Source of the DNA: Gordionus sp. m RMFG-2023
Lineage: Eukaryota; Nematomorpha; Gordioida; Chordodea; Parachordodidae
Assembly: GCF_954871325.1 (NCBI RefSeq)
Contig: NC_088775.1
Span: 35,813,561 to 35,877,560, forward strand
Length of the DNA stretch: 64,000 nt
Direction: 5' to 3'
The position numbers were made by a program, and so were the translations under genes. This document shows, one piece after another, positions 35,351-47,800 of this stretch (within the stretch, counting starts at the first letter, position 1; each line of letters begins with the position of its first letter). The notes under the pieces were generated by a model, which was given only the letters and a program-made list of their open reading frames with translations, made no database searches and had not been told where the DNA came from.

Positions 35351-38300
35351 CTAACATCTTAAACGCAATTTTATGTATTTTTATATCATTGAACTCAGAA
35401 TTAAATTTCCTAGCCAATTATGCTTAGATGTATTTTTTTACGTTTCCGGTTCAAAAAATAATATTTTTGTCGCGAAAATGTTCGAAGGGAAAAGGCTAAC
35501 ATCTTAAATTTAATTTTAAAAATTTTTTGTGGTAAAAACGTTGGAAAGGAAAAGGCTAACATCTTATATGCAATTTTGAATATTTTTATATCATTCTACT
35601 CAGAATTAAATTTTCTAGCCAATTATGCTTAGATGTATTTTTTTACGTTACCGGTTCAAAAAATAATATTTTTGTCGCCAAAACGTTCGAAGGGAAAAGG
35701 CTAACATCTTGAACGCAATTTTAAGGATTTTTATATCATTGAACTCAGAATTAAATTTCCTATCCAATTATGCTTAGATATATTTTTTTACGTTTCCGGT
35801 TCAAAAAATAATATTTTTGTCGCAAAAACGTTGGAAGTTAGAAGGCTAACATCTTATATGCAATTTTGAATATTTTTATATCATTCTACTCAGAATTAAA
35901 TTTTCAAGCCAATTATGCTTAGATGTATTTTTTTACGTTACCGGTTCAAAAAATAATATTTTTGTCGCCAAAACGTTCGAAGGGAAAAGGCTAACATCTT
36001 GAACGCAATTTTAAGGATTTTTATATCATTGAACTCAGAATTAAATTTCCTATCCAATTATGCTTAGATATATTTTTTTACGTTTCCGGTTCAAAAAATA
36101 ATATTTTTGTCGCCAAAACGTTCGAAGGGAAAAGGCTAACATCTTGAACGCAATTTTAAGGATTTTTATATCATTGAACTCAGAATTAAATTTCCTATCC
36201 AATTATGCTTAGATGTATTTTTTTACGTTTCCGGTTCAAAAAATAATATTTTTGTCGCGAAAATGTTCGAATGGAAAAGGCTAACATCTTAAATTTAATT
36301 TTAAAAATTTTTATATCATTGAACACAGAATTAAATTTCCTATCTAAATATGCTTTGATGTAATTTTTTACGTTATCGGTTCAAAAAATATTTTTAAAAT
36401 TTTTTTGTGGTAAAAACGTTCGAAAGGAAAAGGGTAACATCTTAAACGCAATTTTATGTATTTTTATATCATTGAACTCAGAATTAAATTTCCTATCCAA
36501 TTATGCTTAGATATATTTTTTTACGTTTCCGGTTCAAAAAATAATATTTTTGTCGCAAAAACGTTGGAAGTTAGAAGGCTAACATCTTATATGCAATTTT
36601 GAATATTTTTATATCATTCTACTCAGAATTAAATTTTCTAGCCAATTATGCTTAGATGTATTTTTTTACGTAACCGGTTCAAAAAATAATATTTTTGTCT
36701 CCAAAACGTTCGAAGGGAAAAGGCTAACATCTTGAACGCAATTTTAATTATTTTTATATCATTGAACTCAGAATTAAATTTCCTATCCAATTATGCTTAG
36801 ATGTATTTATTTGCGTTTCCGGTTCAAAAAATAACATTTTTGTCGCGAAAACGTTCGAAGGGAAAAGGCTAACATCTTAAGTTTAATTTTATAAATTTTT
36901 ATATCATTGAACACAGAATTAAATTTCCTATCTAAATATGCTTTGATGTAATTTTTTACGTTATCGGTTCAAAAAATATTTTTAAAATTTTTTTGTGGTA
37001 AAAACGTTCAAAGGGAAAAGGCTAACATCTTAAATTTAATTTTAAAAATTTTTTGTGGTAAAAACGTTGGAAAGGAAAAGGCTAACATCTTATATGCAAT
37101 TTTGAATATTTTTATATCATTCTACTCAGAATTAAATTTTCTAGCCAATTATGCTTAGATGTATTTTTTTACGTTACCGGTTCAAAAAATAATATTTTTG
37201 TCGCCAAAACGTTCGAAGGGAAAAGGCTAACATCTTGAACGCAATTTTAAGGATTTTTATATCATTGAACTCAGAATTAAATTTCCTATCCAATTATGCT
37301 TAGATATATTTTTTTACGTTTCCGGTTCAAAAAATAATATTTTTGTCGCAAAAACGTTGGAAGTTAGAAGGCTAACATCTTATATGCAATTTTGAATATT
37401 TTTATATCATTCTACTCAGAATTAAATTTTCTAGCCAATTATGCTTAGATGTATTTTTTTACGTAACCGGTTCAAAAAATAATATTTTTGTCGCCAAAAC
37501 GTTCGAAGGGAAAATGCTAACATCTTGAACGCAATTTTAAGGATTTTTATATCATTGAACTCAGAATTAAATTTCCTAGCCAATTATGCTTAGATGTATT
37601 TTTTTACGTTTCCGGTTCAAAAAATAATATTTTTGTCGCGAAAATGTTCGAAGGGAAAAGGCTAACATCTTAAATTTAATTTTAAAAATTTTTATATCAT
37701 TGAACTCAGAATTAAATTTCCTATCCAATTATGCTTCGATATATTTTTTTACGTTTCCGGTTCAAAAAATAATATTTTTGTCGCAAAAACGTTGGAAGTT
37801 AGAAGGCTAACATCTTATATGCAATTTTGAATATTTTTATATCATTCTACTCAGAATTAAATTTTCTAGCCAATTATGCTTAGATGTATTTTTTTACGTA
37901 ACCGGTTTAAAAAATAATGTCGCCAAAACGTTCGAAGGGAAAATGCTAACATCATGAACGCAATTTTAAGGATTTTTATATCATTGAACTCAGAATTAAA
38001 TTTCCTAGCCAATTATGCTTAGATATATTTTTTTACGTTTCCGGTTCAAAAAATAATATTTTTGTCGCAAAAACGTTGGAAGTTAGAAGGCTAACATCTT
38101 ATATGCAATTTTGAATATTTTTATATCATTCTACTCAGAATTAAATTTTCTAGCCAATTATGCTTAGATGTATTTTTTTACGTAACCGGTTCAAAAAATA
38201 ATATTTTTGTCGCCAAAACGTTCGAAGGGAAAAGGCTAACATCTTGAACGCAATTTTAAGGATTTTTATATCATTGAACTCAGAATTAAATTTCCTATCC

Positions 38301-39761
38301 AATTATGCTTAGATATATTTTTTTACGTTTCCGGTTCAAAAAATAATATTTTTGTCGCAAAAACGTTGGAAGTTAGAAGGCTAACATCTTATATGCAATT
38401 TTGAATATTTTTATATCATTCTACGCAGAATTAAATTTTCTAGCCAATTATGCTTAGATGTATTTTTTTACGTAACCGGTTCAAAAAAGAATATTTTTGT
38501 CGCCAAAACGTTCGAAGGGAAAAGGCTAACATCTTGAACGCAATTTTAAGGATTTTTATATCATTGAACTCAGAATTAAATTTACTATGCAATTATGCTT
38601 AGATGTATTTTTTAACGTTTCCGGTTCAAAAAATAACATTTTTGTCGCGAAAACGTTCGAAGGCAAAAGGCTAACATCTTAAGTTTAATTTTATAAATTT
38701 TTATATCATTGAACACAGAATTAAATTTCCTATCTAAATATGCTTTGATGTAATTTTTTACGTTATCTGTTCAAAAAATATTTTTAAAATTTTTTTGTGG
38801 TAAAAACGTTCGAAGGGAAAAGGCTAACATCTTAAACGCAATTTTATGTATTTTTATATCATTGAACTCAGAATTAAATTTCCTATCCAATTATGCTTAG
38901 ATGAATTTTTTTACGTTTCCGGTTCAAAAAATAATATTTTTGTCGCGAAAATGTTCGAAGGGAAAAGGCTAACATCTTAAATTTAATTTTTAAAATTTTT
39001 TGTGGTAAAAACGTTGGAAAGGAAAAGGCTAACATCTTATATGCAATTTTGAATATTTTTATATCATTCTACTCAGAATTAAATTTTCTAGCCAATTATG
39101 CTTAGATGTATTTTTTTACGTAACCGGTTCAAAAAATAATATTTTTGTCGCCAAAACGTTCGAAGGGAAAAGGCTAACATCTTGAACGCAATTTTAAGGA
39201 TTTTTATATCATTGAACTCAGAATTAAATTTCCTATCCAATTATGCTTAGATGTATTTTTTTACGTTTCCGGTTCAAAAAATAATATTTTTGTCGCGAAA
39301 ATGTTCGAAGGGAAAAGGCTAACATCTTAAATTTAATTTTAAAAATTTTTATATCATTGAACACAGAATTAAATTTCCTATCTAAATATGCTTTGATGTA
39401 ATTTTTTACGTTATCGGTTCAAAAAATATTTTTAAAATTTTTTTGTGGTAAAAACGTTCGAAAGGAAAAGGGTAACATCTTAAACGCAATTTTATGTATT
39501 TTTATATCATTGAACTCAGAATTAAATTTCCTATCCAATTATGCTTAGATATATTTTTTTACGTTTCCGGTTCAAAAAATAATATTTTTGTCGCAAAAAC
39601 GTTGGAAGTTAGAAGGCTAACATCTTATATGCAATTTTGAATATTTTTATATCATTCTACTCAGAATTAAATTTTCTAGCCAATTATGCTTAGATGTATT
39701 TTTTTACGTAACCGGTTCAAAAAATAATATTTTTGTCGCCAAAACGTTCGAAGGGAAAAGG
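35351..39761. repeat. Mosaic satellite segment between B- and C-type repeats (32 monomers)
   Basis: Starts include 35351, 35496 (60), 35846, 36281 (153), 36434 (box mutated to GTAAC), 36869 (153), 37022 (60), 37662, 37807 (139 bp), 37946, 38671 (153), 38969 (60), 39319 (153) and 39617. A run beginning at 36281 (153, 145, 145, 145, 153, 60) recurs at 39319, giving a local period of 3038 bp and resembling part of the A unit. The 139-bp monomer lacks 6 bp of the ATTTTT tract near 37917. It recurs at 49706-54116. Confidence 0.8.
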
Positions 39762-42354
39762 CTAACATCTTGAAGGCAATTTTAAGGATTTTTATATCAT
39801 TGAACTCAGAATTAAATTTCCTATCCAATTATGCTTAGATGTATTTATTTGCGTTTCCGGTTCAAAAAATAACATTTTTGTCGAGAAAACGTTCGAAGGG
39901 AAAAGGCTAACATCTTAAGTTTAATTTTATAAATTTTTATATCATTGAACACAGAATTAAATTTCCTATCTAAATATGCTTTGATGTAATTTTTTACGTT
40001 ATCGGTTCAAAAAATATTTTTAAAATTTTTTTGTGGTAAAAACGTTCAAAGGGAAAAGGCTAACATCTTAAATTTAATTTTAAAAATTTTTTGTGGTAAA
40101 AACGTTGGAAAGGAAAAGGCTAACATCTTATATGCAATTTTGAATATTTTTATATCATTCTACTCAGAATTAAATTTTCTAGCCAATTATGCTTAGATGT
40201 ATTTTTTTACGTAACCGGTTCAAAAAATAATATTTTTGTCGCCAAAACGTTCGAAGGGAAAATGCTAACATCTTGAACGCAATTTTAAGGATTTTTATAT
40301 CATTGAACTCAGAATTAAATTTCCTAGCCAATTATGCTTAGATGTATTTTTTTACGTTTCCGGTTCAAAAAATAATATTTTTGTCGCGAAAATGTTCGAA
40401 GGGAAAAGGCTAACATCTTAAATTTAATTTTAAAAATTTTTTGTGGTAAAAACGTTGGAAAGGAAAAGGCTAACATCTTATATGCAATTTTGAATATTTT
40501 TATATCATTCTAATCAGAATTAAATTTTCTAGCCAATTATGCTTAGATGTATTTTTTTACGTTACCGGTTCAAAAAATAATATTTTTGTCGCCAAAACGT
40601 TCGAAGGGAAAAGGCTAACATCTAGAACGCAATTTTAAGGATTTTTATATCATTGAACTCAGAATTAAATTTCCTATCCAATTATGCTTAGATATATTTT
40701 TTTACGTTTCCGGTTCAAAATATAATATTTTTGTCGCAAAAACGTTGGAAGTTAGAAGGCTAACATCTTATATGCAATTTTGAATATTTTTATATCATTC
40801 TACTCAGAATTAAATTTTCTAGCCAATTATGCTTAGATGTATTTTTTTACGTAACCGGTTCAAAAAATAATATTTTTGTCGCCAAAACGTTCGAAGGGAA
40901 AATGCTAACATCTTGAACGCAATTTTAAGGATTTTTATATCATTGAACTCAGAATTAAATTTCCTAGCCAATTATGCTTAGATGTATTTTTTTACGTTTC
41001 CGGTTCAAAAAATAATATTTTTGTCGCGAAAATGTTCGAAGGGAAAAGGCTAACATCTTAAATTTAATTTTAAAAATTTTTATATCATTGAATTCAGAAT
41101 TAAATTTCCTATCCAATTATGCTTAGATATATTTTTTTACGTTTCCGGTTCAAAAAATAATATTTTTGTCGCAAAAACGTTGGAAGTTAGAAGGCTAACA
41201 TCTTATATGCAATTTTGAATATTTTTATATCATTCTACTCAGAATTAAATTTTCTAGCCAATTATGCTTAGATGTATTTTTTTACGTAACCGGTTCAAAA
41301 AATAATATTTTTGTCGCCAAAACGTTCGAAGGGAAAAGGCTAACATCTTGAAGGCAATTTTAAGGATTTTTATATCATTGAACTCAGAATTAAATTTCCT
41401 ATCCAATTATGCTTAGATGTATTTTTTTACGTTTCCGGTTCAAAAAATAATATTTTTGTCGCCAAAACGTTCGAAGGGAAAATGCTAACATCTTGAACGC
41501 AATTTTAAGGATTTTTATATCATTGAACTCAGAATTAAATTTCCTAGCCAATTATGCTTAGATGTATTTTTTTACGTTTCCGGTTCAAAAAATAATATTT
41601 TTGTCGCGAAAATGTTCGAAGGGAAAAGGCTAACATCTTAAATTTAATTTTAAAAATTTTTATATCATTGAACTCAGAATTAAATTTCCTATCCAATTAT
41701 GCTTAGATATATTTTTTTACGTTTCCGGTTCAAAAAATAATATTTTTGTCGCAAAAACGTTGGAAGTTAGAAGGCTAACATCTTATATGCAATTTTGAAT
41801 ATTTTTATATCATTCTACTCAGAATTAAATTTTCTAGCCAATTATGCTTAGATGTATTTTTTTACGTAACGGGTTTAAAAAATAATATTTTTGTCGCCAA
41901 AACGTTCGAAGGGAAAATGCTAACATCATGAACGCAATTTTAAGGATTTTTATATCATTGAACTCAGAATTAAATTTCCTAGCCAATTATGCTTAGATGT
42001 ATTTTTTTACGTTTCCGGTTCAAAAAATAATATTTTTGTCGCCAAAACGTTCGAAGGGAAAAGGCTAACATCTTGAACGCAATTTTAAGGATTTTTATAT
42101 CATTGAACTCAGAATTAAATTTCCTATCCAATTATGCTTAGATATATTTTTTTACGTTTCCGGTTCAAAAAATAATATTTTTGTCGCAAAAACGTTGGAA
42201 GTTAGAAGGCTAACATCTTATATGCAATTTTGAATATTTTTATATCATTCTACTCAGAATTAAATTTTCTAGCCAATTATGCTTAGATGTATTTTTTTAC
42301 GTAACCGGTTCAAAAAATAATATTTTTGTCGCCAAAACGTTCGAAGGGAAAAGG
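39762..42354. repeat. 19-monomer, 2593-bp unit, likely precursor of the C repeat
   Basis: It runs from one GAAGGC-type monomer (39762) to the next at the same HOR position (42355). Starts are 39762, 39907, 40060, 40120, 40265, 40410, 40470, 40615, 40760, 40905, 41050, 41195, 41340, 41485, 41630, 41775, 41920, 42065 and 42210. The C unit that follows has the same series but three fewer monomers (435 bp less). The joining monomer in C, at 43208, combines the rare TCTAGAACGC start seen at 40615 with the CATTCTACTCAG and CTAGCC pattern of a later monomer. It recurs at 54117-56709. Confidence 0.78.
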
Positions 42355-44077
42355 CTAACATCTTGAAGGCAATTTTAAGGATTTTTATATCATTGAACTC
42401 AGAATTAAATTTCCTATCCAATTATGCTTAGATGTATTTATTTGCGTTTCCGGTTCAAAAAATAACATTTTTGTCGAGAAAACGTTCGAAGGGAAAAGGC
42501 TAACATCTTAAGTTTAATTTTATAAATTTTTATATCATTGAACACAGAATTAAATTTCCTATCTAAATATGCTTTGATGTAATTTTTTACGTTATCGGTT
42601 CAAAAAATATTTTTAAAATTTTTTTGTGGTAAAAACGTTCAAAGGGAAAAGGCTAACATCTTAAATTTAATTTTAAAAATTTTTTGTGGTAAAAACGTTG
42701 GAAAGGAAAAGGCTAACATCTTATATGCAATTTTGAATATTTTTATATCATTCTACTCAGAATTAAATTTTCTAGCCAATTATGCTTAGATGTATTTTTT
42801 TACGTAACCGGTTCAAAAAATAATATTTTTGTCGCCAAAACGTTCGAAGGGAAAATGCTAACATCTTGAACGCAATTTTAAGGATTTTTATATCATTGAA
42901 CTCAGAATTAAATTTCCTAGCCAATTATGCTTAGATGTATTTTTTTACGTTTCCGGTTCAAAAAATAATATTTTTGTCGCGAAAATGTTCGAAGGGAAAA
43001 GGCTAACATCTTAAATTTAATTTTAAAAATTTTTTGTGGTAAAAACGTTGGAAAGGAAAAGGCTAACATCTTATATGCAATTTTGAATATTTTTATATCA
43101 TTCTAATCAGAATTAAATTTTCTAGCCAATTATGCTTAGATGTATTTTTTTACGTTACCGGTTCAAAAAATAATATTTTTGTCGCCAAAACGTTCGAAGG
43201 GAGAAGGCTAACATCTAGAACGCAATTTTAAGGATTTTTATATCATTCTACTCAGAATTAAATTTCCTAGCCAATTATGCTTAGATGTATTTTTTTACGT
43301 TTCCGGTTCAAAAAATAATATTTTTGTCGCGAAAATGTTCGAAGGGAAAAGGCTAACATCTTAAATTTAATTTTAAAAATTTTTATATCATTGAACTCAG
43401 AATTAAATTTCCTATCCAATTATGCTTAGATATATTTTTTTACGTTTCCGGTTCAAAAAATAATATTTTTGTCGCAAAAACGTTGGAAGTTAGAAGGCTA
43501 ACATCTTATATGCAATTTTGAATATTTTTATATCATTCTACTCAGAATTAAATTTTCTAGCCAATTATGCTTAGATGTATTTTTTTACGTAACCGGTTCA
43601 AAAAATAATATTTTTGTCGCCAAAACGTTCGAAGGGAAAATGCTAACATCTTGAACGCAATTTTAAGGATTTTTATATCATTGAACTCAGAATTAAATTT
43701 CCTAGCCAATTATGCTTAGATGTATTTTTTTACGTTTCCGGTTCAAAAAATAATATTTTTGTCGCGAAAATGTTCGAAGGGAAAAGGCTAACATCTTAAA
43801 TTTAATTTTAAAAATTTTTATATCATTGAACTCAGAATTAAATTTCCTATCCAATTATGCTTAGATATATTTTTTTACGTTTCCGGTTCAAAAAATAATA
43901 TTTTTGTCGCAAAAACGTTGGAAGTTAGAAGGCTAACATCTTATATGCAATTTTGAATATTTTTATATCATTCTACTCAGAATTAAATTTTCTAGCCAAT
44001 TATGCTTAGATGTATTTTTTTACGTAACGGGTTTAAAAAATAATATTTTTGTCGCCAAAACGTTCGAAGGGAAAATG
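41920..44077. repeat. C-family higher-order repeat, first copy (16 monomers, 2158 bp)
   Basis: Starts are 41920 (CATGAACG box), 42065, 42210, 42355, 42500 (153), 42653 (60), 42713, 42858, 43003 (60), 43063, 43208, 43353, 43498, 43643, 43788 and 43933. Lengths sum to 2158. Markers are GTAACGGGTTT at 41866 and 44024 (just before each unit), GTCGAGAAAAC near 42473, CATTCTAATCAG near 43102 and GGGAGAAGG near 43200. A further copy begins at 44078 and is cut at 44870 by the duplication junction. Confidence 0.92.
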
Positions 44078-44870
44078 CTAACATCATGAACGCAATTTTA
44101 AGGATTTTTATATCATTGAACTCAGAATTAAATTTCCTAGCCAATTATGCTTAGATGTATTTTTTTACGTTTCCGGTTCAAAAAATAATATTTTTGTCGC
44201 CAAAACGTTCGAAGGGAAAAGGCTAACATCTTGAACGCAATTTTAAGGATTTTTATATCATTGAACTCAGAATTAAATTTCCTATCCAATTATGCTTAGA
44301 TATATTTTTTTACGTTTCCGGTTCAAAAAATAATATTTTTGTCGCAAAAACGTTGGAAGTTAGAAGGCTAACATCTTATATGCAATTTTGAATATTTTTA
44401 TATCATTCTACTCAGAATTAAATTTTCTAGCCAATTATGCTTAGATGTATTTTTTTACGTAACCGGTTCAAAAAATAATATTTTTGTCGCCAAAACGTTC
44501 GAAGGGAAAAGGCTAACATCTTGAAGGCAATTTTAAGGATTTTTATATCATTGAACTCAGAATTAAATTTCCTATCCAATTATGCTTAGATGTATTTATT
44601 TGCGTTTCCGGTTCAAAAAATAACATTTTTGTCGAGAAAACGTTCGAAGGGAAAAGGCTAACATCTTAAGTTTAATTTTATAAATTTTTATATCATTGAA
44701 CACAGAATTAAATTTCCTATCTAAATATGCTTTGATGTAATTTTTTACGTTATCGGTTCAAAAAATATTTTTAAAATTTTTTTGTGGTAAAAACGTTCAA
44801 AGGGAAAAGGCTAACATCTTAAATTTAATTTTAAAAATTTTTTGTGGTAAAAACGTTGGAAAGGAAAAGG
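44078..44870. repeat. C-family repeat, second copy, cut by the duplication junction
   Basis: The first six monomers of the C unit (44078, 44223, 44368, 44513, 44658 at 153 bp, and 44811 at 60 bp) match 41920-42712 at offset 2158. The next monomer switches to B-type sequence. The uninterrupted version of this copy is at 58433-60590. Confidence 0.9.
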
Positions 44871-47800
44871 CTAACATCTTATATGCAATTTTGAATATTT
44901 TTATATCATTATACTCAGAATTAAATTTTCTAGCCAATTATGCTTAGATGTATTTTTTTACGTAACCGGTTCAAAAAATAATATTTTTGTCGCCAAAACG
45001 TTCGAAGGGAAAAGGCTAACATCTTGAACGCAATTTTAAGGATTTTTATATCATTGAACTCAGAATTAAATTTCCTATCCAATTATGCTTAGATGTATTT
45101 ATTTGCGTTTCCGGTTCAAAAAATAACATTTTTGTCGCGAAAACGTTCGAAGGGAAAAGGCTAACATCTTAAGTTTAATTTTATAAATTTTTATATCATT
45201 GAACACAGAATTAAATTTCCTATCTAAATATGCTTTGATGTAATTTTTTACGTTATCGGTTCAAAAAATATTTTTAAAATTTTTTTGTGGTAAAAACGTT
45301 CAAAGGGAAAAGGCTAACATCTTAAATTTAATTTTAAAAATTTTTTGTGGTAAAAACGTTGGAAAGGAAAAGGCTAACATCTTATATGCAATTTTGAATA
45401 TTTTTATATCATTCTACTCAGAATTAAATTTTCTAGCCAATTATGCTTAGATGTATTTTTTTACGTTACCGGTTCAAAAAATAATATTTTTGTCGCCAAA
45501 ACGTTCGAAGGGAAAAGGCTAACATCTTGAACGCAATTTTAAGGATTTTTATATCATTGAACTCAGAATTAAATTTCCTATCCAATTATGCTTAGATATA
45601 TTTTTTTACGTTTCCGGTTCAAAAAATAATATTTTTGTCGCAAAAACGTTGGAAGTTAGAAGGCTAACATCTTATATGCAATTTTGAATATTTTTATATC
45701 ATTCTACTCAGAATTAAATTTTCTAGCCAATTATGCTTAGATGTATTTTTTTACGTAACCGGTTCAAAAAATAATATTTTTGTCGCCAAAACGTTCGAAG
45801 GGAAAATGCTAACATCTTGAACGCAATTTTAAGGATTTTTATATCATTGAACTCAGAATTAAATTTCCTAGCCAATTATGCTTAGATGTATTTTTTTACG
45901 TTACCGGTTCAAAAAATAATATTTTTGTCGCCAAAACGTTCGAAGGGAAAATGCTAACATCTTGAACGCAATTTTAAGGATTTTTATATCATTGAACTCA
46001 GAATTAAATTTCCTAGCCAATTATGCTTAGATGTATTTTTTTACGTTTCCGGTTCAAAAAATAATATTTTTGTCGCGAAAATGTTCGAAGGGAAAAGGCT
46101 AACATCTTAAATTTAATTTTAAAAATTTTTTGTGGTAAAAACGTTGGAAAGGAAAAGGCTAACATCTTATATGCAATTTTGAATATTTATATATCATTCT
46201 ACTCAGAATTAAATTTTCTTGCCAATTATGCTTAGATGTATTTTTTTACGTTACCGGTTCAAAAAATAATATTTTTGTCGCCAAAACGTTCGAAGGGAAA
46301 AGGCTAACATCTTGAACGCAATTTTAAGGATTTTTATATCATTGAACTCAGAATTAAATTTCCTATCCAATTATGCTTAGATATATTTTTTTACGTTTCC
46401 GGTTCAAAAAATAATATTTTTGTCGCAAAAACGTTGGAAGTTAGAAGGCTAACATCTTATATGCAATTTTGAATATTTTTATATCATTCTACTCAGAATT
46501 AAATTTTCTAGCCAATTATGCTTAGATGTATTTTTTTACGTAACCGGTTCAAAAAATAATATTTTTGTCGCCAAAACGTTCGAAGGGAAAATGCTAACAT
46601 CTTGAACGCAATTTTAAGGATTTTTATATCATTGAACTCAGAATTAAATTTCCTATCCAATTATGCTTAGATGTATTTATTTACGTTTCCGGTTCAAAAA
46701 ATAACATTTTTGTCGCGAAAACGTTCGAATAGAAAAGGCTAACATCTTAAGTTTAATTTTATAAATTTTTATATCATTGAACACAGAATTAAATTTCCTA
46801 TCTAAATATGCTTTGATGTAATTTTTTACGTTATCGGTTCAAAAAATATTTTTAAAATTTTTTTGTGGTAAAAACGTTCGAAGGGAAAAGGCTAACATCT
46901 TAAACGCAATTTTATGTATTTTTATATCATTGAACTCAGAATTAAATTTCCTAGCCAATTATGCTTAGATGTATTTTTTTACGTTTCCGGTTCAAAAAAT
47001 AATATTTTTGTCGCGAAAATGTTCGAAGGGAAAAGGCTAACATCTTAAATTTAATTTTAAAAATTTTTTGTGGTAAAAACGTTGGAAAGGAAAAGGCTAA
47101 CATCTTATATGCAATTTTGAATATTTTTATATCATTCTACTCAGAATTAAATTTTCTAGCCAATTATGCTTAGATGTATTTTTTTACGTTACCGGTTCAA
47201 AAAATAATATTTTTGTCGCCAAAACGTTCGAAGGGAAAAGGCTAACATCTTGAACGCAATTTTAAGGATTTTTATATCATTGAACTCAGAATTAAATTTC
47301 CTATCCAATTATGCTTAGATATATTTTTTTACGTTTCCGGTTCAAAAAATAATATTTTTGTCGCAAAAACGTTGGAAGTTAGAAGGCTAACATCTTATAT
47401 GCAATTTTGAATATTTTTATATCATTCTACTCAGAATTAAATTTTCTAGCCAATTATGCTTAGATGTATTTTTTTACGTAACCGGTTCAAAAAATAATAT
47501 TTTTGTCGCCAAAACGTTCGAAGGGAAAATGCTAACATCTTGAACGCAATTTTAAGGATATTTATATCATTGAACTCAGAATTAAATTTCCTATCCAATT
47601 ATGCTTAGATGTATTTATTTACGTTTCCGGTTCAAAAAATAACATTTTTGTCGCGAAAACGTTCGAATAGAAAAGTCTAACATCTTAAGTTTAATTTTAT
47701 AAATTTTTATATCATTGAACACAGAATTAAATTTCCTATCTAAATATGCTTTGATGTAATTTTTTACGTTATCGGTTCAAAAAATATTTTTAAAATTTTT

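Larger units (their letters stand above)
30516..44870. repeat. 14355-bp tandem duplication, first copy (106 monomers)
   Basis: This interval repeats directly at 44871-59225. It contains the last 15 monomers of B4, a mosaic segment, the 19-monomer precursor unit and about one and a third C units. Rare variants all recur exactly 14355 bases on: GGTTGAAAAAAT at 33781, GGATATTTATATC near 33201, TCTAACATC at 33322, AAAAAAGAATATT near 34072, a 6-bp deletion in the monomer at 37807, TTACTATGCAATT near 38582, TATCTGTTC near 38764 and AAAATATAAT near 40717. The exact junction is ambiguous within shared satellite sequence; the first difference puts it at or before 44910/44911. Confidence 0.93.
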
